From Myxococcus flavus (lineage in GTDB: Bacteria; Myxococcota; Myxococcia; Myxococcales; Myxococcaceae), in the NCBI RefSeq assembly GCF_050038885.1, contig NZ_CP143624.1:8556001-8620000 (forward strand): a stretch of 64,000 nucleotides of DNA, read 5' to 3'. How positions within the stretch are numbered: position 1 is the first letter of the stretch; each line of letters opens with the position of its first letter. The translations under genes were made by a program, and so were the position numbers. The notes under the pieces were generated by a model. The model was given only the letters and a program-made list of their open reading frames with translations. It did not search any database and was not told where the DNA came from. Shown one piece after another: positions 40,901-46,200 of the stretch.

Positions 40901-43271
40901 GCACCGGCGCCCGCATCTGACGGAGCCAGTAATCCGGGTCCGTCGCCTCCTCCGCGCGAATCCACGTCCCGGTGACACTGGACACGTAGGGACGGCGGGG
41001 CGCGGACAGACGCAGGCCGGAGACGACGCGCCGCAGCTCCTCCATCACCGGCTCCACCGCCGCCGAGTGGAACGCATGCCGCGCGGGGAGCCGCAGCACG
41101 CCCACGCCCCGCGCGCTCAGCTCGCGCTCCAGCGCCGCCACGTCCTCCGACGGGCCCGACACCACGCAGCGGTCCGGCCCATTCACGGCGGCCAGCGACA
41201 ACGTCCCGGTCAGCAGCGGACGGACCACCTCTTCCGCGCAGCCCACCGCCGTCATGCTCCCTGGGGGCATTCGCGCCATCAGCCGGCCGCGGGCCGCCAC
41301 CAGCGCCAGCGCGTCCTCCAGCGAAAGGACCTCGGCGAGGCAGGCCGCGACGTACTCACCGAAGCTGTGGCCCAGCAGCGCGCGCGGGCGCACGCCCCAG
41401 GCCTCCCACTGGCGCGCCAGCGCGTACTCCACGGCGAACAAGGCGGGCAAGGCGATGCCCGGATCCGCCAACGCCTGCTCGGCGGCGGCCTCGGCGCCCG
41501 GCGCGGGAAACAGCACGCCGCGAACCGCCGCTCCCAACCCGGCGCCCAGCCCCTCCAGGCAGGCCTCCAGGGCCTCCCGGTAGACGGGCTCAGCGGCGTG
41601 GAGTGCGCGTCCCATGCCCACCGTCTGCGCGCCCTGGCCCGGGAACAGGAAGGCCACACCCTGCTCGCGAGCCACCACGACGTTGTCCACGACCTGGGAC
41701 TTTCCCGGGCCGCGCAGCTTCGCCAGCAGCTCCGCGCGGTCCTTCGCCACGAAGGCCCGCCGGTGCTCGAAGGCGCGACGGCCCACGTTGCGCGTGTAGG
41801 CCACGTCCTCCAGCGCCACGTCGGCCGGCGCGCTCTCCAACCACGTGGCGAGGTCGCGGATCGCGGCGTCCAGGGCTTCGGCCGAGCGACCCGACAGCGT
41901 CACGAGCTGGGCGGGCCGGACACTGGGCGCGGCAGGCTCGGGAAGCGGCGCCTCCTCCAGCACCGCGTGCGCGTTGGTCCCTCCGATTCCGAACGAGCTG
42001 ACACCCGCACGCCGAGGCACCGGGCCGCGGGGCCACGGCCGAAGCCGGTCGACGACGAAGAACGGGCTGTTCTCGAAGTCGATGGCGGGGTTCGGCCGCT
42101 CGAAGTGGAGCGATGGCGGCAGCTCCTCGTGCGCCAGCGCCAGGGTGGCCTTGATGAGCCCCGCCAGCCCGGCGGCCGTATCCACGTGGCCGATGTTCGT
42201 CTTCACCGCCCCCAGGGCGCAGTACCCCTTCCGATCCGTGTGCCGCCGGTACGCGCGCGTGAGCGCGGCAATCTCGATGGGGTCACCCAACGCGGTGCCC
42301 GTGCCGTGCGCCTCCACGTAGCCGATGTCGCCCGCGTCCAGGCCCGCGAACGCCAGCGCCTCGCCAATGACGTCGGCCTGCCCCTCGACGCTGGGCGCCG
42401 TGTAGCCCACCTTCAAGCTGCCGTCGTTGTTGATGGACGATCCACGAATGACCGCATAGACGCGGTCCCCGTCCCTGCGCGCGTCCTCCAGCGGCTTGAG
42501 CACCACCACCGCCACGCCGTTGCCGGGCACCGTTCCCGCCGCGCGCGCGTCGAACGCCCGGCAGTGCCCGTCCGGCGAGAGAATCATCCCCTCCTGGAAC
42601 AGGTAGCCCGAGCGCTGGGGCAGCGCCAGGCGAACCGCGCCCGCGAGCGCCACGTCCGACTGGCGCATCAGCAGGCTCTGACAGGCCATGTGCACGGCCA
42701 CCAGCCCCGTGGAGCAGGCCGTGTAGAGGGACAGACTTTCCCCCCGCAGGCCGAGCTTGAAGGATGCCCGCGTCGCCATGTTCTCGGCGGTGTTGGTCAT
42801 CAGCTCGTAGAACGAGGCCGGGTCCAGGTCCCCCTGCCCCAGCATCGCCATGCCGTGCAGCGACGGGCTCGCACCCGCGTAGAGGGAGATCTTCCCGTCG
42901 AAGCGCTCCGGGTCGAGCGCCGCGTCCTCCAGCGCCGTCCAGGCACACTCCAGGAACACGCGCTGCTGCGGATCCATCCACTCCGCCTCGCGCGGCGCCA
43001 TGCCGAAGAAGGCGGCATCGAAGCGGTCGCCGCCTTCCAGCTCCGCGGCCACCGGCACGAAGTCCGGATGCTGGCGCACCGCTTCGGGCATCAGCGCGGA
43101 AGCCTCCAGCGCCTCGGGAGGCACGCGGACAATGGACTCCACGCCCTCGCGAAGGTTCCGCCAGAAAGCCCGCACGTCCGAGCTCCCAGGGAAGCGGCTG
43201 GCGATGCCGATGATGGCGATGTCATTGCCCGTGCTGTCGTTGTTCTCGCTCATGGTGTCGTACTCAGTCAT
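22911..43271 (-). CDS. Hybrid PKS-NRPS megasynthase, 6786 residues, terminal thioesterase
   Basis: Domains in order (approximate residues): KS 15-440 with TACSTG, EAHGTG and NIGHVD; AT 445-885 with GHSFGEY and HAFHS, the malonyl-type signature; ACP near 959 (LGGNSL); C with HHVVCDTWS near 1150; decayed A domain 1471-2246 split by a luciferase-like monooxygenase; C with HHIVSD near 2403; A2 (from 2725); PCP near 3265 (LGGDSI); C; A3 (from 3805); PCP near 4342; C; A4 (from 4863); PCP near 5410; C; A5 (from 5923); PCP near 6457; TE with GWSLGG near 6590 and GDHYS. No KR, DH, ER or E domain is seen. Eight-to-ten-residue pocket codes read by eye: A2 DAAVSGEIW (no clear match), A3 and A5 DALWLGGTF (Val-like), A4 DLTKVGHVG (Asp-like). 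The start overlaps the upstream gene's stop by 8 bp, implying coupled translation; MSENND at 43253 is an alternative start. Confidence 0.93.
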   Translation of the reverse strand: MTEYDTMSENNDSTGNDIAIIGIASRFPGSSDVRAFWRNLREGVESIVRVPPEALEASALMPEAVRQHPDFVPVAAELEGGDRFDAAFFGMAPREAEWMDPQQRVFLECAWTALEDAALDPERFDGKISLYAGASPSLHGMAMLGQGDLDPASFYELMTNTAENMATRASFKLGLRGESLSLYTACSTGLVAVHMACQSLLMRQSDVALAGAVRLALPQRSGYLFQEGMILSPDGHCRAFDARAAGTVPGNGVAVVVLKPLEDARRDGDRVYAVIRGSSINNDGSLKVGYTAPSVEGQADVIGEALAFAGLDAGDIGYVEAHGTGTALGDPIEIAALTRAYRRHTDRKGYCALGAVKTNIGHVDTAAGLAGLIKATLALAHEELPPSLHFERPNPAIDFENSPFFVVDRLRPWPRGPVPRRAGVSSFGIGGTNAHAVLEEAPLPEPAAPSVRPAQLVTLSGRSAEALDAAIRDLATWLESAPADVALEDVAYTRNVGRRAFEHRRAFVAKDRAELLAKLRGPGKSQVVDNVVVAREQGVAFLFPGQGAQTVGMGRALHAAEPVYREALEACLEGLGAGLGAAVRGVLFPAPGAEAAAEQALADPGIALPALFAVEYALARQWEAWGVRPRALLGHSFGEYVAACLAEVLSLEDALALVAARGRLMARMPPGSMTAVGCAEEVVRPLLTGTLSLAAVNGPDRCVVSGPSEDVAALERELSARGVGVLRLPARHAFHSAAVEPVMEELRRVVSGLRLSAPRRPYVSSVTGTWIRAEEATDPDYWLRQMRAPVRFGDGLETLKADGCTVFLEVGPDQALTALAKLGLRGGRGRAVASLPRAGSAADAHAALMEALGALWAQGLAIDWQRVYAHESRRKVALPTYPFQRQTFRTALPAVVATRPGASAPVGERPADTGSVPAAEVPSAQAGARSEVERKVLAIWRERLGRTDFGIHDDFLELGGNSLMAAQLLTRLREAFPVSLPLSDIFDAPTVAGISARIQARLGTLGTASTEPVLPPLVPIPRGGALPLSVVQERICALEQALPGNPALNMYVVLRLQGALDVALLERGLEAVAARHEALRTSYPRGEGGPTVRIAPALKLPLSAEPLDPAAWQQPVHDEVARPFDLEHGPVARARLWRLAPEEHLLAVTVHHVVCDTWSLVVLVQELGAHYTAFKLGGPVSLPALPVQYVDYAAWQQQALKGGAFASQVAAWRERLAAFPRPLELPVDRPRGEGPALRGQGLRVAFSRALSASVQAFAQREGATPFMVLLASWKALLSRWTGRDDVVVGTPIGNRTRPELEPLIGYVAHSVPLRTDLSGDPPFKALVARVRDVMVDAYAHPDVPYESLVREIEPAKDTGRGRVFDSMFVLHSRFNLNLELPGLRMGLAELDDGPPEFGTVLSDLSVGLGEHEHGFSGTLDYAEERFERDTVERMVAHWATLLEAAVADPGLPLSALPLEHARVAPLPVPEPMAPTLAVTPTVALLQARAAKDASALAMTAPDGRGVTWGELQAVAERLAAVLEERGVGAEALVAVCLEPSVERVVAQWAVQQAGAAYVLLSVPQLQELPGLAPPGAPPPLLLTHARVRTGVALDAGRVLHVETVLSAPRAPGRDIARAPRAAVASDMVCLEPWAGPQGEPLRAIHTHRTVAELFSRLDANAAAEGGVWLAAEDARAPGTGLEVLWALTRGLRVVLPAERAHFTSVGAGAVPERRRLDFSLSFFANDEDSLGGRKYRLLLDAAKFADAHGFSAVWTPERHFHAFGGLYPRPAVVGAGVATVTQRLGIRAGSVVLPLHDPILVAEEWAVLDNLSDGRVGVSFASGWHANDFVFAPDRYARRKEVMHRGIDEVRTLWRGGTVLRRNGAGAEVALSLRPRPVQKTLPIWLTAAGNPETFRLAGELGAYVLTNLMGQRLEDLEEKVALYRDAWRQHGHAGRGHVSLMLHAYLGDDPAEVRRRARQPLLDYFRSSVDIAAGFMAGMGLDMDPRSLTAADMDALLAHGVERYVESGGLFGTPDSCGPMVERVQRLDVDEIACLVDFGVEVEATLEGLRHLDALRGRHAPEPAPAVPTPSLREGPGAAQALLALVREAGITHLHCTAALARSMLALPDAAEALRPIRQVWLEGASEEAAAALARAMPWRVAHRQPGLGAWALVSGPDDALRWDVVDGRGQPVPVGVIGELVVKGGGVPRGLWNAPDSTPVRILAGSTDDARRMATGRRARRRRDGSLELLGALAVSEGRPTLPRASVPRSDLAKKAEAPAPMVSVPRGRPLPLSFAQQRLWYLDRLEPGNVAYNNAVAFTVGGALDAAALERALNAVVRRHEALRTTFSMEGTDAVQVILPSLTLSISHHVSEGASDAEVARWAREEARRPFDLEQGPLLRAALLRLGSTEHVLLITLHHIVSDGWSASVMVHEMARLYEAELTGKPASLPALPVQYADYALWQLEHMRGPALKAEQAWWRDTLADVPVLQLPVDRPRPPLQTHDGEQLPFAVPRSLTDALVAVGRKEGATPFMVLMAAWQVLLHAYTGQEDFAVGTPVAGRDRPEVEPLIGCFINSIALRADLSGDPSFAEVLGRVRRTALDAFAHQEVPFEKLLEVLHAPRDFSHTPVFQTMLILHNTPAAALSLVGLQLRGRPVHAGATKLDLALEVTETPEGLRGSIEYNTGLFDAETIARLSGAFSRLLEAIAGGPDVRLSQLDLLDRAERNRVLVEWNPTPAAGQLPTDTLPARFLAQVSRTPDRVAVEDGARALTYRELEVRSERLAGHLVSRGVKRGDIVALAVSQPTDVVAGLMGVTRAGAAVVVLDVDHPAERLSGILADTRAQVLITSEACRARVPSREGLTVICLESLPEAGAVVRGLPEGADAACVVYTSGSTGQPRGVVLEHRQLVAATQARADVYGEPGVVMSLAPFTFDASLAGLLWALFGGGTLRYPDAEEHGDPRRLAERIARSHVTHFVSVPSLYGQVLAAAPAGGLTSLRAVSVGGEPCPLELARAHHEALPAVSLFNEYGPTEATIWSTVHRVRAAEAGRVPIGRAVPGARVYLLDAHRRLVPQGALGELYVGGAGVGRGYLAQPSLTAERFLPDPFDGRSGARMYRTGDVARWRADGMLEFVGRADRQVKVRGFRIEPGEIEAALLANPRVREAVVVAREDRTGPKRLVAYVILAEDGQGTGAGPSALKDWLRSRLPPYMVPAAYVAMDALPRTRHGKVDHRALPAPEQAGASAPVEPRSEVEATLVTIWREVLGTERVGIHDDFFELGGDSIVAVQVIVRAAQAGLHLTAKQMFDHPTVAELAAVVPVEPAPMAAPSLRTAAQAPAPGSSEPARWRARMSPSLERARADATEAAPLSFAQERLWFLDQLEPGSASYNVAAAVRLKGPLDTQAFARAYHVLGQRHTSLRTTFRSEKGVPVQLITPEGAPSFREVDLSGFPASSQEGEALALAQDEMLRPFDLSRGPLLRATLMELAPADHVLVLVMHHIVSDGWSMGILVREWTTLYQAFTKGLPYSLPELPIQYADYARWQRGWLKGEVLDAQVAYWRQQLEGAPRALELPTDKPRPVIQTFRGAVRQELWPRTLWKQVVALARTGGATPFMVLLAAYQTVLWRHSGQDDISVGFPIAGRTHAETEGLIGFFVNTLVLRARLRPEDSFRELLAQVREVTLGAYAHQDVPFEKLVEVLLPDRDLSRSPLFQVSLTLQNTPQSEMNLGQGLTLTPMDADTRTSKFDLSMLVDDGPDGIRVALNYNSDLFEEETAERLLRHVRVLLEAAVTQPETRLRELPLMEASERQRLVEAWSGREVGYPREASLAELFEAQVERTPGAVAVECGGERLTYEALNRRANQLAHHLRGMGVGPEVRVGLCVERSLEWVVSALGILKAGGAYVPLDASYPLERLGWMKQEAGIALLVAQERLADEVASGGELVVCVDTEWESIARQEETNPERRVGGGNLAYVMFTSGSTGKPKGVAVPQRAVTRLVVGSGVADFGPGEVWLQLASTAFDASTLEVWGALLHGGKLVVYPEGPLELEELGRTLKEAGVTSLWLTAALFEQMQAYQPQALSGVRQVLAGGDVLPVGRVRERVRGGGVLINGYGPTEGTTFTTVHGVAEEDVGATVPIGRPVGNTRVYVLDEGQRPVPVGVRGELYVGGDGLARGYVGRPELTAERFVPSPFGEGERLYRTGDEVRWLGNGVLEFLGRRDTQVKVRGYRIELGEVEEALKQHARVKEAVAVVVARGEEKDRRVEAYVVAPGAEAQEVRDYVRQKLPEYMVPSAVVVVEALPLTPNGKVDRKALQLIEVEPPEERQVLTPRSDTERQLIGIWRELLGIEPKHLDDDFFELGGHSLLATQLVAHIRSAFGVELPLRAIFEAPTLESLASRIDEEGRSASVPGVPALAPVPRTGALPASFAQQRLWFIDQLHPGSAVYNVPIVLLVDGALNVEALERAFSALVARHESLRTTFASHQGQPVQIVQPSTGFTLAFEDLSAMPAEEREAELRGRTERESLRPFDLRQGPLLRVCVSRLSPEQHALVLVVHHIISDGWSLGVLVREMGELYTAFLEGRTPSLPELPLQYADFAVWQREWLRGSVLDAQLDWWKQQLAGAPPYLELPTDKPRPATLSHQGTSVPVRLSRQLSDAVVALAQAEGATPFMVLLASFQALLSRYSGQEDVLVGSPIAGRRYKEVEGLIGFFVNTLVLRAQVQPDASFRELLAQVRERTLGAYEHQDLPFEKLVEHLQPERNLGRSALFQVLFVLQNAPMGALTLPSLSVKPLHGLLGTEAARFELSLSLSEAPDGFAGMLRFSTDLFTEATATRMVSHLQLLLESVTTAPGQRLSALPLLTEAERQQVLVRWNETALEVPPVGVHQRFEQLAARVPDAPAVRCEDQEWSFRELDARANQLAHHLRTLGVGPDVPVALCLERGVEWVASMLGVLKAGGAYVPLDPAQPMSRLRALMTEVAAPVVVTQSRHAAAFEGSSAAVVQWDVAESWMTRQPDAPLSSEVHPDQLAYILFTSGSTGRPKGVAVSHGQLTHYVHAVTERLGLSACASFALVSTVVADLGNTVLFPALCTGGLLHVLTRERAGNPAGVAEYFARHPVDCMKIVPSHLAALMTAAEPGRVLPRKRLVLGGEAATWGLLDQVHALAPACEVFNHYGPTETTVGVVAERLDLPRSKERAASVPLGRPLANTRLYVLDAAMRPVPQGVPGELYVGGAQVTRGYLRRPELTAERYVPDPYSPSPGARMYRTGDRVRWLEEGRVEFLGRTDFQVKVRGFRVEPGEVAGVLREHPEVRDAVVVAREDTPGDKRLVAYALPASQPAPDTAILRAFLQERLPSHMVPSAVMVLDALPLTPNGKVDWRALPVPDASARESALAYEAPVSPMEKALAVVWAQVLRVERVGRADDFFGLGGHSLLATQVVARLRAVLGVEVPLRALFEAPTLKALALRVEQVTRSHALPVLQAQPREQSLPLSFAQQRLWFLDRLEPGSTAYNVPVVLMLEGPLEVAVLERAFTELVRRHEVLRTTFPQEGAFAVQVIAPAKPVQVPVVDVSKEGEAAIPRIVREEMDRPFDLARGPVLRCMLLKLSESQHVLVMMLHHIVSDGWSMGILVRELAVLHDVFSRGLSSPLPELPLQYADYALWQRDWLKGEALAAQVAYWRQQLEGAPRALELPTDKPRPAAQTFRGAVRQERWSQSLWKQVVALARAEGATPFMVLLAAYQTVLWRHSGQDDISVGFPIAGRTHAETEGLIGYFANTLVLRARLRPEDSFRELLAQVREVTLGAYAHQDVPFEKLVEELQPARDLSRSPLFQVSLTLQNTPAQDVKLREGLSLKVVEAEILTSKFEMSLFLAEKPDGVFAALNYNSDLFEEETAERLLRHVRVLLEAAVTQPETRLSELPLMEASERQRLVEAWSGREVGYPREASLAELFEAQVERTPGAVAVECGGERLTYEALNRQANQLAHHLRGMGVGPEVRVGLCVERSLEWVVSALGILKAGGAYVPLDASYPLERLGWMKQEAGIALLVAQERLADEVASGGELVVCVDTEWESIARQEETNPERRVGGGNLAYVMFTSGSTGKPKGVAVPQRAVTRLVVGSGVADFGPGEVWLQLASTAFDASTLEVWGALLHGGKLVVYPEGPLELEELGRTLKEAGVTSLWLTAALFEQMQAYQPQALRGVRQVLAGGDVLPVGRVRERVRGGGVLINGYGPTEGTTFTSVHRVVAEEDVGATVPIGRPVGNTRVYVLDEGLRPVPVGVRGELYVGGDGLARGYVGRPELTAERFVPSPFGEGERLYRTGDEVRWLGNGVLEFLGRRDTQVKVRGYRIELGEVEEALKQHARVKEAVAVVVARGEEKDRRVEAYVVAPGAEAQEVRDYVRQKLPEYMVPSAVVVVEALPLTPNGKVDRKALLALDPRPNAEPESFIAPRTEAEHALAGIFSEVLGVSRVGLHDDFFELGGHSLLATQVVARIRTVLGMDMPLRALFEAPTVSRLAAWLQGPDVEGLGRDCVALQAEGSGTPVFFVHAVGGAVGPYRELARRMGRHRPIYGFQAAGLDGREPPLEQVDALARRYVVAMREIQREGPYVLGGWSLGGVVAFEMARELERQGQRVALLVMLDSFAPDENAPRREPAAPVLLTGMARDLARIAGAESTLRPEALVGLSDEEQLAAVLQHARQAGWLPPEVQASTLRAWRDVTRANRRALAAYRPGFVRCPVLLLRAKDAQRSQSVEVSHGWSRWASAGLKVEDVPGDHYSVLLPPQVDTLARRLVEHIDSATEPREGAGQ
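24040..25695 (-). repeat. Duplicated A-domain tract, copy 1 (module A5)
   Basis: This 1656-bp stretch is nearly identical to 30391-32043. By eye there are on the order of 20 substitutions and one 3-bp indel (near 24600-24622, where TSVHRVVAEE replaces TTVHGVAEE); about 990 bp from 24624 to 25612 differ at only a handful of bases. It covers the end of the preceding C domain, all of A5 and its A10 motif, ending before the carrier. A second collinear block (about 25886-26152 against 32234-32500, same offset) continues in the C domain after a divergent patch. Confidence 0.93.
30391..32043 (-). repeat. Duplicated A-domain tract, copy 2 (module A3)
   Basis: Partner of 24040-25695 (direct orientation, offset 6351 falling to 6348 after the 3-bp indel). 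It encodes A3, with the same Val-like pocket residues as A5. The boundaries are sharp at both ends: the identical run starts at AGCGCCTTGCG and ends at TTGAGCGCC, which indicates recent duplication or conversion rather than shared ancient ancestry. Confidence 0.93.
36535..38860 (-). other. Decayed adenylation domain carrying a luciferase-like FMN monooxygenase insertion
   Basis: Residues about 1471-2246 of the megasynthase. The flanks are recognisably an A domain: VTWGELQAVAERLA fits A1, QQAGAAYVLLSV fits A2 and GELVVKGGGVPRGLW fits A6. The ATP-binding A3 (SGSTG) is replaced by WAGPQG, A5 (YGPTE) and A7 (TGD) are missing, and the sequence stops in a degraded A8 with no A10 lysine and no carrier domain. 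Between A4 and A5, residues about 1714-2061 (37090-38130) form a complete-looking luciferase-like monooxygenase (LDFSLSFFANDED, WTPERHFHAFGG, SGWHANDFVFAPDRY), the type found fused in NRPS/PKS systems (MupA/Atu3671-like). Adenylation activity is very unlikely; oxygenation of a carrier-bound intermediate is the inferred job. Confidence 0.88.
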
Positions 43272-46200
43272 TGCCCCGAGGGGTCCTTCCGCGCCGCTGG
43301 AGCGCGTGCCGACGGGCCTCCGCGCGCGATTGATGCTTCACGTCCGACGCAGGCTCGGGACGAGCCTCGGCCTGCAGCCTGCGGGCGAGCTCGTGGACGG
43401 TGGGATGTTCGAAGAAGTGGGTGATGGGGACGTCCTGTCCCAGCGCCTCCCGCAGCCGCGAGCACGCGCGCACCGCGCTCAGCGAGCTGCCGCCCAGGTC
43501 ATCGAAGAAGTGGGCATGCACGTCCACCTCGGGCAGCCCCAGCGCCTCCGCCCAGGCGCGTGCCGCCACCTCCTCCAGGGACGTGCGCGGCTTGCCCTCC
43601 GTCGACACGGTGAGCGATGGCCGCGGCAGCGCCCGCACGTCCACCTTGCCCGTGGCCAGCAGCGGAAGCGCCTCCACCGGGACGATGTCGACCGGAATCA
43701 TGTGCTCGGGGAGCTGCTCGCGCAGCCTCGCCCTGAGCGCTCCCGGAACAAGGGCGTCCCCCGGCGGTGGCACGACGTACGCGACCAGCCGCGGTTCGCC
43801 GTCTCCGGACGGGCGCCACGCGGTGACGTGGGCCTGGCACATGCCGGCCAGGACACGCAGCGCCGTCTCCACCTCGCCCGGCTCGATGCGGAAGCCACGA
43901 ATCTTCAGCTGCGTGTCCGCACGCCCCTGGAAGTCCAGCCGGCCGTCCGCGCGGAGGCGGGCCAGGTCCCCGGTGCGGTAGAGACGGGCACCGGGCTCGC
44001 CACCAAAGGGGTCTGGAATGAAGCGCTCCGCCGTGAGGTCCGGCCGGTCCAGGTAGCCGCGGGCCACCGAGGGGCCTCCCACGTACAGCTCGCCTGCCAC
44101 CCCGATGGGAACAGGCTGGAGCGCCTCGTCGAGCACGTAGGTGTCCACATGGGGCATGGAACGCCCGATGTGGGGAGGGCCCACTTCATCCGGCGTGACG
44201 AGGCCCCACGTCGCGCCCACCGTCACCTCGGTCGGGCCATAGCCGTTGTAGAAGGCACGGCCCTCCGCGAAGCGGGCCACGAGGCTCGCCGGGCACGCCT
44301 CCGCGGCCACCATGAACATCGACAGGTCCGGGAGCGGCCCTTCCGGCAGGAGCGCCGCGACGGGAGGCGGCAGCGTCGCCGAGGTGATGCGCTGCTCGCG
44401 CAGCATCCGGTACAGCGCCTCGCCCGCGGGAGGGCCGCCGGGAGACAGGTGCAGCGCGCCGCCCGAGGCCAGCGCCAGGAAGTAGTCCCACGCCGACATG
44501 TCGAACGCGGGTGAGGCGAACTGCAGCACCCGCGAGCCGGGCCCGACGGGCAGGTCGGTGACCATCGACTCGCACAGGTGCGCGGTGCCGCGGTACGGCA
44601 CCACCACGCCCTTGGGCGTGCCCGTGCTCCCGGACGTATAGGTGATGTACGCCGCGCAATCCGGGGGTGGCTCTCCGGCCCCCAGCGCGGCGCTGACAGG
44701 CGCGTCGTCGCCATCGCCGTGCGCCTCCCATGGCAGCAGCGTCACCCCTTCGGGCAACACCAGCCGCTGGGCATAGCGCTCCTGCGCCAGCAGCAAACGC
44801 GCGCCCGAGTCCGCCAGCGTCCACGCCACCCGCGCGGGAGGATAGGAAGGCTCCTGTGGCACCGCCGTGCCTCCGGCCTTCAAGATCGCGAGGAAGGCGA
44901 CGACCTGCTCGGGGCTGCTGCGCTCCAGCAACGTGCCGACGCGCACCTCGGGCCCGACACCGTGGCGCCGCAGGCGCGCGGCGAGCCGGTTCACCCACGC
45001 CGCCAGCTCCCGGTAGGACCAGCTCGACGCCCCCGCGACGAGCGCGGGCGCATCCGGCGTCTTCTCGGCCCAGGCCTCGATTCGCGGCAGGATGCCTGGC
45101 ACGGGGGCGCCCCGCGTGTCCTGCGTCCTCCGTCCCAGCGCCAGCACGGCGCGGCGTTCGTCGGACTCCAGCAGGGGCAGGTCGCCCAGCGGCGCGTCCG
45201 GCCGCGCGACGGCGGACTCCAGCAGCGCCCCCAGGTGGCGCGCCATGCGGGCGGCGGTCGCGGCATCGAAGAGGCCGGCGCAGTACTCCAGCCTCCCCAC
45301 GAAGGTCCCCTCCAGCTCCGCCATCATCAGCGCGACGTCGAAGGCCGCGCCGGGATGGTTCAGGGGAACGGACTCCACCGTCAGTTCGCCCAGCCGGGCA
45401 CGCGCCCCCGACGCCCCGACGGCGAACGCGCCCAGGAGCTCGCTCCCGGGGCAGGTGGACTGCAGGGCGAACATCGTCTGGAAGACGGGCGCGCGCGACG
45501 GGTCGCGCCGGGGCTGAAGCTGCTCGACGAGCCGCGCGAAGGGCAGCTCCTGATGCGCCAGCGCCTCCAGCACGGTGGTCCGGACCTGCGCCACCAGGCC
45601 CGAGAAGGACAGCGTGCGCGGCACCCGGGCACGCAGCGCCACGGGGTTGACGAAGTAGCCCACCTGCCGGGACAGGTCCGCTCGCGGGCGGCCCGCCGTG
45701 GGCGTGCCGACGATGAGGTCCTCCTGCCCCGAATAGCGGCGCAGGAACGCCAGGTAGCCGGCCAGCAGCACCATGAACGGCGTGGCGCCGTGGGCCTGGG
45801 CCAGGGCCTTGAGCTGCGTGGACGTCTCTCGCGGCATCCGGAAGGACACCTGCGCGCCTCGGAAGGACTGGAGCCGCGGCCGGGGAAACGACGTGGGTAG
45901 GTCCAAGACAGGCAGCTCCCCGCCCAGCCGCTCGCGCCACCAGGCCAGGAGCGCTTCGCCCCGCGGCCCCGTGGTCCGCTGCGCCAACGTCAGGAGAACG
46001 GGCGACACGGGGGGCGCTGGTGGCGGCAGATCCGCGGGCGTGCCTCGGACCTCCGCCGTGTAGAGCGCGCCCAGCTCCGCGGCAATCACCTCCAGCGACC
46101 AGAAGTCCGTGACCAGGTGGTGCATGGCGAGCAGCAGCACGTCCCCCTGAGGCGCCCCGGTGTAGAGCCGGGCGCGCACCAGCGGCCCCCGCTCCAGGTC

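Noticed and set aside
36834..43424. Very long plus-strand open frames opposite the megasynthase (36834-40337 and 40737-43424)
   Set aside because: Arg/His/Gln-rich translations without domains; they follow the codon phase of the real minus-strand gene.
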